Shown piece by piece: positions 8,216-23,108 of a DNA stretch of 64,000 bases (its first letter is position 1; each line of letters opens with the position of its first letter). Under the pieces are notes generated by a model. It saw only the letters and a list, made by a program, of their open reading frames with translations. It searched no databases and was not told the origin of the DNA. The stretch is from an uncultured Carboxylicivirga sp. (GTDB lineage: Bacteria; Bacteroidota; Bacteroidia; Bacteroidales; Marinilabiliaceae): NCBI RefSeq assembly GCF_963668385.1, contig NZ_OY764327.1, forward strand, positions 5,428,501 to 5,492,500, read 5' to 3'. Made by a program: the position numbers and the translations under genes.

Positions 8216-9748
8216 TTACTCTTCCAACTGAATTAAGACTACAGAGTGTGCAGGCATAGTAACATGCAATTCTCCTTTTTTTACTTTGCCTATTGAGTAA
8301 TCTGTCATTACAACTTTTTCATCTTTACCGAAATCATTATAATCGGTTATGGCTTTCGCATTTATTATCTTCCCTCTAACATGTTTATAATCCTTGCCAA
8401 GTTGCAAATCAACAGGTAAAGATTGATTAGGGTTTGAGTTGGTAATGGTTATATTGGTCACTCCATTTTTATTCGATGCTGAAGCTGTAATTGCCGGGAT
8501 ATGCTCACCATTATAATCATAATCCTCTGATATCAATTTAATTGGAATCAACTCAGCATCTTGATGAACATTATACATTTGAAAAACATAATAAGTTGGT
8601 GTTTTTACCATTTGGGCACCTCTTGTCATGATTACAGATTGCAATACGTTAACGATCTGTGCAATATTGGCCATACTGATTCTGTCGGCATGGTTATTAA
8701 AGATATTCAGATTGATACCAGCGACCAATGCATCGCGCAAAGTATTTTGCTGTTGTAGAAAACCTTCTTTCGTTCCCTCTAGTTTATCGTACCATGTTCC
8801 CCATTCGTCAACAATAAGTTTGATACCTCCATCAGGATCATACTTGTTCATAATCGCCAAATGAGACTGAATGTAATCTTCTACATACATTGTATTTCGT
8901 ATGGTTGCAAACCACATTTCTTCATCAAAATCAATGGAAGAACCTTTTGAACCTTCCCAATTTGCTGTTGGTAAGGTGTAATAATGCATTGACAGACCTT
9001 GTGCCAGATTTAGCTTATCTTTTATCACCTCAAGAATATTTTCTGTCCATTCCAAATCGTCTGCACTTGGACCGCAAATGACTTTTTGAAAACCGTCTCC
9101 TCTTATGTATGATGAAAAGTTTCTAAACACGTCAGCATAATATTTTGCTCTCATATCACCTCCGCATCCCCAGTTTTCATTGCCGATACCCCAAAACTTA
9201 ACATCCCATGGGTCTTCTCTTCCATTCTTTTTACGTAATTCTGTCATCGGACTTTCATTAGAGGAAGTAACATATTCAACCCAATCTATTGCTTCCTCAA
9301 CAGTTCCTGAACCAACATTTATGCTTAAATAGGGTTCGGTACCTATTAATTCACAAAAATCCAGAAACTCATGTGTTCCAAAGCTGTTATCTTCGGTTAC
9401 ACCACCCCAAAAAACATTAACAATTGACGGACGATCTTCCTTAGGGCCAATTCCATCTTTCCAATGATAGGTATCTGCAAAACAGCCGCCTGGCCATCTT
9501 AAAACAGGAATCTTTAATGCTTTTAGAGCCTCAACCACATCGGTTCTATAGCCGTTAATGTTTGGTATGTCTGAATTTTCACCGACATAAATTCCTTCGT
9601 AAATACAAGTTCCCAGATGTTCAGAAAAATGTCCATAAATTTCTTTATTGATCTTAATGCCTGTTGAATCTGTTTTTAGAATCAACTTGTTTTGCGCGAG
9701 AAGATTCCCTGCAAGTATCAGGCAAATAAAAAAAGCAGTTGTTTTCAT
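8216..9748 (-). CDS. GH51 alpha-L-arabinofuranosidase
   Basis: A 510-residue enzyme with an N-terminal Sec signal peptide (MKTTAFFICLILAGNLLAQ), so periplasmic or exported. The family landmarks are IYGHFSEHLG near residue 37, LRWPGGCFADTYHWKDGIGP near 83, the acid/base Glu in GIGNENWGCGG (about E191) and the nucleophile Glu in LIVDEWGTWYD (about E315), with a C-terminal beta-sandwich ending in MPAHSVVLIQL. GH51 enzymes release alpha-1,2- and alpha-1,3-linked L-arabinofuranose from arabinoxylan side chains. It is the last gene of the minus-strand run and lies 290 bases after a CE1 esterase, so it may have its own promoter. Confidence 0.93.
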   Translation of the reverse strand: MKTTAFFICLILAGNLLAQNKLILKTDSTGIKINKEIYGHFSEHLGTCIYEGIYVGENSDIPNINGYRTDVVEALKALKIPVLRWPGGCFADTYHWKDGIGPKEDRPSIVNVFWGGVTEDNSFGTHEFLDFCELIGTEPYLSINVGSGTVEEAIDWVEYVTSSNESPMTELRKKNGREDPWDVKFWGIGNENWGCGGDMRAKYYADVFRNFSSYIRGDGFQKVICGPSADDLEWTENILEVIKDKLNLAQGLSMHYYTLPTANWEGSKGSSIDFDEEMWFATIRNTMYVEDYIQSHLAIMNKYDPDGGIKLIVDEWGTWYDKLEGTKEGFLQQQNTLRDALVAGINLNIFNNHADRISMANIAQIVNVLQSVIMTRGAQMVKTPTYYVFQMYNVHQDAELIPIKLISEDYDYNGEHIPAITASASNKNGVTNITITNSNPNQSLPVDLQLGKDYKHVRGKIINAKAITDYNDFGKDEKVVMTDYSIGKVKKGELHVTMPAHSVVLIQLEE

Positions 9749-10077
9749 TTTACATATGATTTAATTTTATCAAACATTGAACACATAGAAGTAAAAGATG
9801 GATATTTAAGCTAATTAAACCCCATAAAACGTGATACTTTTATTATACTGTTTATCATTAGCAGAGACAATAAAACAAAGTTTCTACTTGAATATCAATA
9901 CACCTAGAATTTAGCTTAAAGCTATCACTGCTATGTTTTTTAAATTTCATTTTCTTTCTATTTCCAAATTAATAATTGGGATAATACTATCATCCGGAAA
10001 ATATTTACTCAGTTTATTTTTAAAGTTGCTGCAGAGGTTTAATCCTCTTGAAACAAATGTTGAGCATATTGATATAA

Positions 10078-11214
<1,137 letters not shown>

Positions 11215-11356
11215 CTATAAAAGCTAATTGATTAAACATTGAGATATTTCATTTTTAAATTTCCTCCAATGACCAGATGCCTATCGGAAGAAATGAAACT
11301 AGCAAGCGAGCTTGGCCAAATCCCGCTTAATTCCCGTTTCTTTCGTAATTGCCTAA

Positions 11357-12730
11357 TTATTCACAAAACTGCCAAGCATCGAAATTGAACAGTTCACCCT
11401 CATTGCCTTTAAACACGAAATACAAATCGTGTATTCCTCTTACTTTATCAACCTTGGTAGTAAATGTTTTCCAGCCATCTACACTGCCGGTATTTGCAAT
11501 TTCACAAACACCCATTAACTGGCCATCTTTAGTATCCAAACGAATTTCAATTTTACCGCCGGTTATTGAAGCAGCCGTTGCCTTCATTTTTATAGCACCC
11601 TTGGCAAAATCTATACTTCTAACTTTTATATAATCGCCGTTATTGATTTGTGAGACATATACCCCATTTTTACTGTCCCCTTTAGTCTTTACACCTTCGG
11701 ACCAGGCTATTGTTTCAGCCTCATTTCGTTTAAATGGGTTTAAGTAAGCTACACCTGTTTTAATACCTTCAACCGTTGGTACTATTGAGGGAATAGAACC
11801 GTCTTCATTATATTCAAATTGTTCCACACAGGTAGAGCGCCTGAAACCACCACCGTTTGGTAGTGCTTCATTATGATAAAAGAAATAGGAGTTGCCTTTA
11901 AACTCAATAACTCCTGAATGATTGGTAAAGGCAAGTTTAGGATGTCGATCCATAATTAAACCTCTGTATTTCCACGGCCCTGTTGGCGAATGCGATGTTG
12001 AATACCCAATGCTTTCAGGGATTCCATTGACAGCATAAAGCAGGTAATACAGGTTGTTGCGTTTATAAAACCATGGACCTTCAACATATTTGGTACCAGG
12101 TTTGCCATCTGGTCTAACACTCTCACCCAAAGATTCTGTTGTCATTTCTACAGACACAATCCCATTGTCTCCAATGCTTTTGTCGTACGAAATCATATCT
12201 TCGTTTAATTTCACATACCATACACTAGGATTACCCCAATACAGGTATGCCTGCCCATCGTCGTCGACAAAAACAGTAGGGTCAATATCTTGCCATATAT
12301 GATCACTATCAACCAGTCTTTTACCCAAAGGGTCGGTAAAAGGACCATAGGGCGAATTGGAAACCAACACACAAACACCGGTTCCGTGAATCGGTACGTA
12401 CATGTAAAATTTGCCATTTCGTTCAATACATTGAGGTGCCCACGCCCCATTATCCTTTTCAAGCCATTGAAAGGATTTTAATGAGGCCACTGCGCCATGA
12501 TCCGTCCAGTTAACCATATCGGCTGTTGAGTAACAACGCCAATCATACATGGTAAAGAAATTAGCCTTTGTACTATCTTCATCATGAGAGGTATAAACAT
12601 AGACTTTATCGTTATAAAGCATGGGTGCCGGATCGGCAGTAAAATAGGTTTGAACGATGGGGTTTTGCGAATAAACCGACATCCCCGATAAAAAAACAGT
12701 TATAATTGATAATATTATTATTCTATGCAT
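11357..12730 (-). CDS. GH43 arabinofuranosidase/xylosidase with C-terminal CBM6
   Basis: A 457-residue exported protein (signal peptide to about SVYSQ). The five-bladed propeller shows the three GH43 acids: base Asp in TADPAPML, Asp in DIDPTVFVDDDG and acid Glu in KYVEGPWFY. MYDWRCYSTADMVNWTDHG is characteristic of the subgroup that includes arabinoxylan arabinofuranohydrolases. From about residue 330 (FKRNEAETIAWSEGVKT) a CBM6-like jelly roll runs to the end, with INNGDYIKVRSIDF and the terminal FDAWQF typical of that module. It probably removes arabinose from xylan. Subfamily and exact linkage cannot be fixed from sequence reading alone. Confidence 0.88.
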   Translation of the reverse strand: MHRIIILSIITVFLSGMSVYSQNPIVQTYFTADPAPMLYNDKVYVYTSHDEDSTKANFFTMYDWRCYSTADMVNWTDHGAVASLKSFQWLEKDNGAWAPQCIERNGKFYMYVPIHGTGVCVLVSNSPYGPFTDPLGKRLVDSDHIWQDIDPTVFVDDDGQAYLYWGNPSVWYVKLNEDMISYDKSIGDNGIVSVEMTTESLGESVRPDGKPGTKYVEGPWFYKRNNLYYLLYAVNGIPESIGYSTSHSPTGPWKYRGLIMDRHPKLAFTNHSGVIEFKGNSYFFYHNEALPNGGGFRRSTCVEQFEYNEDGSIPSIVPTVEGIKTGVAYLNPFKRNEAETIAWSEGVKTKGDSKNGVYVSQINNGDYIKVRSIDFAKGAIKMKATAASITGGKIEIRLDTKDGQLMGVCEIANTGSVDGWKTFTTKVDKVRGIHDLYFVFKGNEGELFNFDAWQFCE

Positions 12731-12923
12731 AATTGTAATTTATGGATTGATATTGATTTATGGATTCAATCTTCCAATACAAATCGAAGACCAGTTAACT
12801 AATACGTCGTTTTTCTATCTCATGGCAGATGAATGAAAGAGTTTTTGAAAACAATTAATTTCATCGTTTCCAATTATCCACCAAGAGTTTACAACGCTCC
12901 TCTCTCTAAACAATAACTATTTA

Positions 12924-14486
12924 TCAATTAGCCCATTCCGCTCCTTCATCTGTTCTTCTCCATTTAAAATACTCATCAAGCACTTTTAATGACTCTTCAC
13001 TTGGTACGGGACCTCCATGAGGCTTTTGCTGCAAATACATTACTTCCGGCTTATCATCACTAAAGGCTGGCCACTCTGGAATACCTTCACCATTGGGATT
13101 ACCATTTTTTGCAAAATTTGTCCAATAAGTACCCATCGCCTCAGAAATATCAATATCCGATTGCGAAGAGTTATTCGGATCTAAATGTTGAAAAACAAAT
13201 GCCACATCCTGCCCATGTGGTGAGCCATATCCATGCATTGGTGAATCTTCTGGAAATTCAGGATGTTGATCGAAATAGTAATAGTATACATTTGACTTGC
13301 CTGTTTGAGATTGAAGCCTTGCCCAAATCCAAGTTTGCCATCCAAAGGCTGCATCGCGCATAAGGTCGCGGGCTGTTTTGGGCACACTATTTTCGGCAAG
13401 CGGATAAGCTTCCAACAAAGCATCAGCATGCTTCCCGAAACGTTGATTCACACTATTTCTAACCTTTTCAGGATTCTTCTCCCACATAAAACTGGCGCCT
13501 TCGTCGGAATTATAACCAATCAGGACAGGTACATCATTGTATTGACCTTTTTCATATAACTTATATTGATCATCTGGAATAACAACACCATCTACAATTG
13601 GCCATCCTCCAGGCATGGTCCACCCGGCAGGAATAAATTTTTCAGCTTCCATCTTGCGCAAATCGGCAATTGATGTACCTCCTTGTTGTTTCACATATTC
13701 AATACCATCTGATTCAGCTTGTTTTAAAGTTTTCATATTTTCTCCTGGATAAGTAGTCGGACGCGATGGTCCAAACGAGCCTCCACTCTGAGATATAGCA
13801 CCATGAAAAAGCCCTTTCGCCAATGGCGATGCACACAACATACTTACTGATATTCCCCCTGCTGATTCGCCGAAAATGGTCACTCTGTCCGGATCACCTC
13901 CAAAAGCAGCAATGTTCTTTTGAATCCATTTCAATGCTGCTATCTGATCCAGCAAACCATAGTTTCCTGATACGCCTTCCGGACTTTCGACACTTAATTC
14001 AGGGTGAGCCAGAAATCCAAGTTGCCCCACACGATAAGCAATACTAACTAAAACAACTCCTTTGTCAGCCAAGGCTTGTCCATCAGATACAGGTTCTGAT
14101 GTAGAGCCAAAACTAAAGCCCCCACCGTAAATCCAAACCATAACAGGTAGTTTTTCATCTGCTGAGTTTGCCGGTGTCCAGACATTCAGATACAAACAAT
14201 CTTCGCTTTTACCTGAAGGAGGATTACCTCCCTGCATTGGAGCTGGAGCATAGTCAGTGGTTTGTTTAACTCCTTCCCATGGTTTAACGGGTTGTGGAGC
14301 TTTCCAGCGCAAATCTCCTACAGGAGCCGCGGCAAATGGGATTCCTTTATAAATAGTAAGGTTTTCCATAACTGTTCCCTGAATGATACCGCCCTCAACT
14401 TTTAACTGGCCAGGTTGAAGCTTACTATGGCATGAGATCATCCCCAAAACAAAAAGTAGAAATAATAAGGTTTTTAAATTTTTCAT
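12924..14486 (-). CDS. Type-B carboxylesterase (lipoprotein)
   Basis: A 520-residue alpha/beta-hydrolase of the PnbA/cholinesterase-like family. The N-terminus ends in a lipobox (LGMISC), and the residues after Cys (HSKLQ) are not acidic, favouring a periplasm-facing lipoprotein. Family signatures are YKGIPFAAAPVGDLRWKAPQ, EDCLYLNVWTP, an oxyanion hole in YGGGFSFGS, the nucleophile Ser in FGESAGG, the acid Glu in YNSDEGASF and the His in GSPHGQDVAF. Several xylan loci carry such enzymes next to CE1 esterases; activity on acetyl, feruloyl or glucuronoyl esters is possible but not shown by the sequence. Gaps of about 200 bases separate it from both neighbours. Confidence 0.88.
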   Translation of the reverse strand: MKNLKTLLFLLFVLGMISCHSKLQPGQLKVEGGIIQGTVMENLTIYKGIPFAAAPVGDLRWKAPQPVKPWEGVKQTTDYAPAPMQGGNPPSGKSEDCLYLNVWTPANSADEKLPVMVWIYGGGFSFGSTSEPVSDGQALADKGVVLVSIAYRVGQLGFLAHPELSVESPEGVSGNYGLLDQIAALKWIQKNIAAFGGDPDRVTIFGESAGGISVSMLCASPLAKGLFHGAISQSGGSFGPSRPTTYPGENMKTLKQAESDGIEYVKQQGGTSIADLRKMEAEKFIPAGWTMPGGWPIVDGVVIPDDQYKLYEKGQYNDVPVLIGYNSDEGASFMWEKNPEKVRNSVNQRFGKHADALLEAYPLAENSVPKTARDLMRDAAFGWQTWIWARLQSQTGKSNVYYYYFDQHPEFPEDSPMHGYGSPHGQDVAFVFQHLDPNNSSQSDIDISEAMGTYWTNFAKNGNPNGEGIPEWPAFSDDKPEVMYLQQKPHGGPVPSEESLKVLDEYFKWRRTDEGAEWAN

Positions 14487-14654
14487 TGTTAAGTGGGTTT
14501 ATGATCGACTACTGTATAATTAGTAACCAATTTTTAATTTAACTATTGTTTTTGTGAATTATCCTCAAAAGAATGAAAAGTCAATTCGTTGAAATAATAC
14601 CGAATATCGAAAAAGGTTTTGGCCTAATCGATGTCAGTTTACTTATTAATTTAG

Positions 14655-14687
14655 TCAACTTCATCGATATTGCAACAACGAAGTTGA
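14655..14687 (-). terminator. Weak hairpin after CE1 esterase
   Basis: TCAACTTC and GAAGTTGA pair (8 bp) around a 17-base loop, 22 bases past the stop at 14710. No good T run follows, so it is at best a partial terminator or an mRNA 3' stabiliser. Confidence 0.3.
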
Positions 14688-14709
14688 TCAAAAATGACAC
14701 TATAAATGA

Positions 14710-18392
<3,683 letters not shown>

Positions 18393-18571
18393 TGTTATAG
18401 ATTTACGTGTTTGAAGGGTAAAATAATTAAGGGGAAATGATAAAGGAATTGCACCAGCTCGGCTATTCTTGCTCTCCAGGATACGCAATAACAGGTATAA
18501 TTCGAATCGATTTCATAAAACTTAGCAATCATTAATTATCGTTTAGAATATTGCGCACATTTGAAAGCCTT

Positions 18572-19834
18572 TTAATTCTGATCAGGAAGGATGATCTGAT
18601 ATTTACCACTCAGATGCATAAGACTGAACAAGTATAGCAGCCCATCATAATAAGGATCAAAATATCCATCATCATATGGTTCCAATTTCTCATTCCAGAT
18701 TTTATGGACAAAATCCATGCTGTTTTCGTTGCTGTTGATATTGATTAATGATGCAGTTGCTGCGGTAGATATTAGTCCCAGCGAATGTCTTAATGTGGGT
18801 TCATAATCACCTGCCGGAAGGATCCATTCAGGCTCTGAGCCATCTAAATTATACTGATCTTTAAAGGAATCCATTCCTTTTAATCTAAGGAAGTTCTGGA
18901 AACGCTCGACATAATTTTCCTGCCATTCTTTATCTTTTCCGCACCACAAATAGTCCATCGCAATATTCATTGGAACTCTCCATGAATCATACCGAAATCC
19001 GGGCTTCATCCAAGATGTTGGATGCGGCTTTCCACTAAACTCAGTATAGTCAGAATTCAGGCCAGTAACAGGATGGCAGGCACGGTGAAGAAAGACCCTT
19101 GATGTATCGGCACAATCACGGTAAAACTGTTCGTGGCCGTCATTGGCAAACTGAGCCCATATTTCATAAAAAGCAGGGACATGGTAAGAGGGGTCGGTCC
19201 AATTGTATACCTGTCCTGCCGGAACAAAAGAAATTTGCTTGTGCTCAAGATTTATAAAAGGTTGCACATATTCAGCCCCATCTTTTTCCCACATGGAATC
19301 AAGTATGTGTCTGGCTTCTGCATAATAGTCGATTCCAGTGTCATTACCCCAACGGTTAGATGCAAAAAGCAGAGTTGTGACAAAATATAATTCACCGTCG
19401 GAAGCACTTCCGGGAGAATTAATCTTCATTTTATCAGGATCAAAACTCCATGCGAAATAGCCTTTCCCCGGACCATCCTGATGTTGAAGATATTTTTTTG
19501 ACCAACGCCAGATGCGATCAAAAACATCTTTTTTGTCCAACTGAACGGCAACCATCATACCATATGAAACACCTTCGGTGCGTACATCTTTATTTTTTAT
19601 ATCAGAAACATACCCCAATGAATCTCCAACTTCGAAATAAATGCGATCAGGTCCTTCAAACAGATCGAAATAAGCTTTTTCTATCTTCTTGTCAATTTCG
19701 TCCTGACTATACCCGGCTTCAAGAAATAGATTTCTGTAACTTCCGGATGAGTGGTTCTGCGCTGAAAGGGAGATTTGCATTAAAGAAAAACTAAACATTA
19801 AAAAGATAACTGTTTTTTTGAATTGTAATTTCAT
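18572..19834 (-). CDS. GH8 exo-oligoxylanase (Rex-like)
   Basis: From the ATG at 19834 (MKLQFKKTVIFLMFSFSL, signal peptide to about SLSAQ) the protein has 420 residues; the frame is open 14 codons upstream. The (alpha/alpha)6 barrel shows the acid Glu in VRTEGVSYGMM (about E87) and landmark stretches GYFAWSFD, SASDGELYFVTTLLFAS, NWTDPSYHVPAFYE and GFRYDSWRVPMNIAMDY. These fit the GH8 branch of reducing-end xylose-releasing exo-oligoxylanases, which trim xylo-oligosaccharides by one xylose from the reducing end. It sits between a BD-FAE-like esterase (51 bases) and GH9 (180 bases), suggesting a joint role in finishing de-esterified oligosaccharides in the periplasm. Confidence 0.9.
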   Translation of the reverse strand: MKLQFKKTVIFLMFSFSLMQISLSAQNHSSGSYRNLFLEAGYSQDEIDKKIEKAYFDLFEGPDRIYFEVGDSLGYVSDIKNKDVRTEGVSYGMMVAVQLDKKDVFDRIWRWSKKYLQHQDGPGKGYFAWSFDPDKMKINSPGSASDGELYFVTTLLFASNRWGNDTGIDYYAEARHILDSMWEKDGAEYVQPFINLEHKQISFVPAGQVYNWTDPSYHVPAFYEIWAQFANDGHEQFYRDCADTSRVFLHRACHPVTGLNSDYTEFSGKPHPTSWMKPGFRYDSWRVPMNIAMDYLWCGKDKEWQENYVERFQNFLRLKGMDSFKDQYNLDGSEPEWILPAGDYEPTLRHSLGLISTAATASLININSNENSMDFVHKIWNEKLEPYDDGYFDPYYDGLLYLFSLMHLSGKYQIILPDQN

Positions 19835-19885
19835 AGTCTTATACTCGCTTTTAGGGTTCATAAACAAGGGGTTCATAGTAGTGAA

Positions 19886-20782
19886 TTAGAGAATTTCTGA
19901 ACTCTTCATCCACTGAAAAAGAGGATCTATCCAGTATTCTTGCCTAAAGATAAAACCATGATTTCCTTTGGGGTAGATATGCATTTCAACAGCTACCTTA
20001 TGGTGTCTTAATTGTTCAAAATAGAAGATACTATTGTCAACATCAACCACATTGTCATCAGCAGCATGAGTTATATAAGCTGGAGGAGTATCTTTACCTA
20101 CCTGGCATTCCGATGAATATTCAATCATCTCATCAGGATCTGGATTTTCGCCAAGTAGCTGGGTTCTGGATCCCATATGGGTGAGACTGTCGCTCATACT
20201 AATGACTGGATAAACTAATATTTGAAAATCGGGACGCAGATTCGTGCCTTCGGGATTATTAATTACAGGATCATAATGCGTAGCTAATGTGGAAGCCAGG
20301 TGTCCCCCGGCAGAAAAACCCATAATCCCAATTTTATCAGGGTTTATATTCCATTCTGAAGCGTTTTCCCTAACTATTTTTATCGCTTTCTGCGCATCCT
20401 GCAGAGGTATCCTAGTGCCACTATTAGAAGAGGGATCGGGTAGTCGGTACTTAAGGACAAATGCGACAACTCCGTTTGCAGCTAACTTTTTTGCAGTTGC
20501 AATCCCTTCTCCTTGGTAAACAATTACACTATAACCTCCACCCGGACATATAATTACAGCAGGACAAAGAGTGATATTTCCTTCTGGCGAATACATTTCT
20601 ATACTGGGAGATATAACTTTTCTGATCAGACCATCCGGCATCTCATCCTCAGAGTTTACTTTCTCACCAACCTCAAGAATTTCTTTTTCATTGTTGTGTA
20701 GTTTGATAATCTTCTGGGCTTTTGATTGGGTAAAAAAAAGAGCCGTCAGAATCAGAAATAGTAACCTTTTTAAGTGAACCAT
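19886..20782 (-). CDS. Secreted alpha/beta-hydrolase (BD-FAE-like acetyl/feruloyl esterase)
   Basis: A 298-residue protein with a signal peptide (MVHLKRLLFLILTALFFTQS KAQ). The HGGG-like oxyanion motif is present as CPGGGYSVIVYQGEG, the nucleophile Ser is in MGFSAGGHLAST, the acid Asp probably in THAADDNVVDVDNS and the His in YPKGNHGFIF. This is the esterase_lipase/BD-FAE group common in Bacteroidota xylan loci, where members remove acetyl or feruloyl groups. It is the first gene of the last block: a 584-base non-coding region with a terminator for the upstream SusD lies before it, so a promoter is expected there. Substrate preference cannot be read from the sequence. Confidence 0.88.
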   Translation of the reverse strand: MVHLKRLLFLILTALFFTQSKAQKIIKLHNNEKEILEVGEKVNSEDEMPDGLIRKVISPSIEMYSPEGNITLCPAVIICPGGGYSVIVYQGEGIATAKKLAANGVVAFVLKYRLPDPSSNSGTRIPLQDAQKAIKIVRENASEWNINPDKIGIMGFSAGGHLASTLATHYDPVINNPEGTNLRPDFQILVYPVISMSDSLTHMGSRTQLLGENPDPDEMIEYSSECQVGKDTPPAYITHAADDNVVDVDNSIFYFEQLRHHKVAVEMHIYPKGNHGFIFRQEYWIDPLFQWMKSSEIL

Positions 20783-21038
20783 TGATTATGCGTTTTTCTT
20801 CTTACTTATCAATTTGTGTTTTTATGCATATGTTAAAAATAATGGATGATACTTTCTTCCCTAACTGACCAATTCTTTTCTCATGATTTATTATCGTTAA
20901 AACTCCATTAAGTTATTCTCGTGATTGCTTCCGGTTGTTTGAGAAAAGCATAAAGAAAAACTAATAGTGTTTGGATATTGTGGCACTTCAATCTATTGTG
21001 TTAACCAAAATTAAAAATTTTGATTATTTGATATTTTT

Positions 21039-21054
21039 GATTTTAGATATTTGA
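21039..21054 (-). promoter_or_regulatory. Candidate regulator box (copy 1)
   Basis: GATTTTAGATATTTGA on the plus strand, about 260 bases upstream of the esterase ATG. The identical 16-mer occurs upstream of the third susC at 26355. Shared position before two operons of the same locus suggests a common regulator, but AT-rich 16-mers can recur by chance. Confidence 0.3.
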
Positions 21055-21256
21055 TTTTTGATTTCGAACCAGATATGATATAATGGAAGTAATATTTCAA
21101 ATTAAATAGTATTTAATTAAATGTAAACAACTTTCTATTTAGGATCTTCATTAATTAGTTTTGGTAGCTTCAAAAATCCACCTTTTAAATCATCTTATTA
21201 ATACAATTTGAATATTAGAATTTAAATCGAACTCAGGTTAATAGAACAATACAAAA

Positions 21257-21275
21257 CAGAAACTCGGAGTTTCTG
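21257..21275. promoter_or_regulatory. 19-bp perfect palindrome
   Basis: CAGAAACTC-G-GAGTTTCTG, lying between the SusD-3 terminator and the next operon. With a single central base it is a poor hairpin and looks more like a protein-binding site. No second copy was noticed. Confidence 0.3.
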
Positions 21276-21296
21276 AATTTTACGATGACAAAAGGG

Positions 21297-21333
21297 AAAA
21301 CCGGAAGAAAGGATAAAGTTTTCTTCCGGTTTT
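21297..21333 (-). terminator. Terminator of the third SusC/SusD operon
   Basis: AAAACCGGAAGAAA pairs perfectly with TTTCTTCCGGTTTT (14 bp, 9-base loop). On the minus strand the stem ends in a T run. It lies 33 bases past the SusD stop at 21367. Confidence 0.85.
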
Positions 21334-21366
21334 TGTCCTGAATATACAGGATACTATTAGGGTAGA

Positions 21367-23088
21367 TTAATTACTAAATCCAGGATAAAGATCATTACTA
21401 GTGAATCCGGGAGTTTGCTCCAATACTCCATTTGACAGATCGATTTGCCTCTGAGGAATAGGGAAGAAACCTTTGGTTTCATCATAACGAGCACTATAAC
21501 CTTTGCTATTAAGCCCATTAAATACATCAGGATTTCCAAAGTTATAAACTGGTGTTCCAATCTGAGATTCAAGGGCAGTTTTGGTGAAGTCTGCACCCCA
21601 ACGACGCATATCGTTCCAACGCAAACCTTCAAAAGCAAGCTCATGATGACGCTCCTTTTGAATATTTTCCAATGAATATGATACAGGATCAAGGCCAACA
21701 CGGTCACGCACCTCATTCATATATGACGCATCTTCTGTTAACTCAGACATCATCAGCAACACATCGGCAAAACGGATGAAAATTAAATCATCACCATGTG
21801 ATAGCTGATTATTGTCTTGATTACCGTACATTATGACGCTGTAATCATTCTTTATTGAGCCATCAGAAGCTTTAGCAGTGACACCATTGTATTTCTTACC
21901 CCAATAATTACTTTCCATCACAAAATCCCATTGACCTTTTGCGTAATTAGGAAGCTCTGATTCAATATCAATTACAGAAGCCCAAAGACGGATGTCGTTA
22001 GGTTCATCAATCTGCCATTGATCAATAATATGTTTAGGAATAGAGTTACCCTGTCCCCAACCTCCTGCAAAAGGAAATGTATTAGCTACCGATTGCAATC
22101 CTCGCAATGCGAAGAACAATTGAAAAGTATTACTATAACCTCGTCGAATATCCCAATTGGCAAAGTTCGAAAACTTAAGCGCAAATACAGTCTCTGGGCT
22201 TACCGCACCATTATCAGCGGCATACAGAAGCTCTTTGCCTGTTTGCTCCATATAATCGGTCATGTAAGGATAATCATTAATTGTCAACGAATTTGTATAA
22301 GGCCAAAGCTCGTGATAATCCTCAACCAAATAATGTCCACTGGCACTGATGCATTCTCCCAACCAAGAAGTAACTTCAGCCTTAGTAACACCAGGGAGTG
22401 AAGCCTCTTGGTAAAAACCGGTATAAAAAAGCCACACACGGGCCATCAAGGCCTGTGCTGCCCAAACAGTGACACGACCTTCCTCTGTTGAAGAATACGG
22501 TATTTTAGGTAAGAGTTCAATGGCTGTTTTTAAGTCTAAAGTTATTTGCCCGTAAATCTCTTCCGTACTCGCAGCGGGCAAATTAGCTTCTTCCGTGGTT
22601 ATTTTTAGCGGCACATTCCCAAAAAGAGTCGCCAAACGGTAGAAAAAGAAAGCTCTTAAGAAATGGGCTTCTCCCTTGTATTGGTTTTTAAGCTCTGGAC
22701 TCACAACCATGTCACTGAGCAGATCCATATTTTCAAGGGCAAAATTTGCGCGGTGAATTCCTTCGTAAGTTACTTCCCATGTATGAGACAACATTTCAGG
22801 ATCTGAATACATCATGGCTTCGTATGATTGAGCCTTAATGTCGTTTACGCCACCACCGCCCAATTTCTCGTCACTGGCAACTTCACAAACAAACAAGTAA
22901 CTCTGATCTACGTTACGCTGTTCGTTATTCATGGTGGTATAAATACCTGCCATCATTTGTTTGGCATCATCTGCTGTCTGCGGAAAGTTTTCCGAGGTTT
23001 TTTGAGTGAGCGGCTCCACATTAAGAAAATCCTCTGAGCAGCTACCCAACATTGCAGCAGCAATGATTAAATATGCTATTTTTTTCAT
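21367..23088 (-). CDS. SusD-like glycan-binding lipoprotein (third pair)
   Basis: About 573 residues from the ATG at 23088 (MKKIAYLIIAAAMLGSC). The lipobox is followed by the acidic stretch SEDFLN, the pattern linked to surface export in Bacteroidota. RagB/SusD features include the TPR-like N-terminus (ETAxxAKQMMAGIYTTMN-like), the internal GEAHFLRAFFFYRLATLFGNVPL helix pair and the C-terminal ERHHELAFEGLRWNDMRRWG with FPIPQRQIDLSNG and ending LEQTPGF. It caps its partner SusC (14 bases upstream) and delivers oligosaccharides to it. The pair is separated from the xus-like core by the side-chain cluster, so its ligand may differ, for example branched or arabinosylated oligosaccharides. Confidence 0.93.
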   Translation of the reverse strand: MKKIAYLIIAAAMLGSCSEDFLNVEPLTQKTSENFPQTADDAKQMMAGIYTTMNNEQRNVDQSYLFVCEVASDEKLGGGGVNDIKAQSYEAMMYSDPEMLSHTWEVTYEGIHRANFALENMDLLSDMVVSPELKNQYKGEAHFLRAFFFYRLATLFGNVPLKITTEEANLPAASTEEIYGQITLDLKTAIELLPKIPYSSTEEGRVTVWAAQALMARVWLFYTGFYQEASLPGVTKAEVTSWLGECISASGHYLVEDYHELWPYTNSLTINDYPYMTDYMEQTGKELLYAADNGAVSPETVFALKFSNFANWDIRRGYSNTFQLFFALRGLQSVANTFPFAGGWGQGNSIPKHIIDQWQIDEPNDIRLWASVIDIESELPNYAKGQWDFVMESNYWGKKYNGVTAKASDGSIKNDYSVIMYGNQDNNQLSHGDDLIFIRFADVLLMMSELTEDASYMNEVRDRVGLDPVSYSLENIQKERHHELAFEGLRWNDMRRWGADFTKTALESQIGTPVYNFGNPDVFNGLNSKGYSARYDETKGFFPIPQRQIDLSNGVLEQTPGFTSNDLYPGFSN

Positions 23089-23108
23089 AATCATCTCAAA
23101 TAAGTTTA

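Larger units (their letters stand above)
20783..21366. other. Intergenic control region upstream of the esterase-GH8-GH9 block
   Basis: This 584-base AT-rich stretch holds the SusD-3 terminator (21297-21333), a 19-bp palindrome (21257-21275), a GATTTTAGATATTTGA box (21039-21054) with several other GATAT words, and presumably the promoter for the gene at 20782. No coding sequence is supported. Confidence 0.6.

Noticed and set aside
8021-8236. 71-codon plus-strand frame at the locus boundary
   Set aside because: No recognisable domain, no ribosome binding site, overlaps the hairpin and the end of the GH51 gene on the other strand.
12211-12462. 83-codon minus-strand frame inside the GH43-CBM6 gene
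   Set aside because: Out-of-frame shadow of the GH43 coding sequence; the GH43 frame carries all catalytic motifs.
21357-21716. 119-codon minus-strand frame overlapping susD
   Set aside because: Shadow of the SusD C-terminal coding region in another frame.
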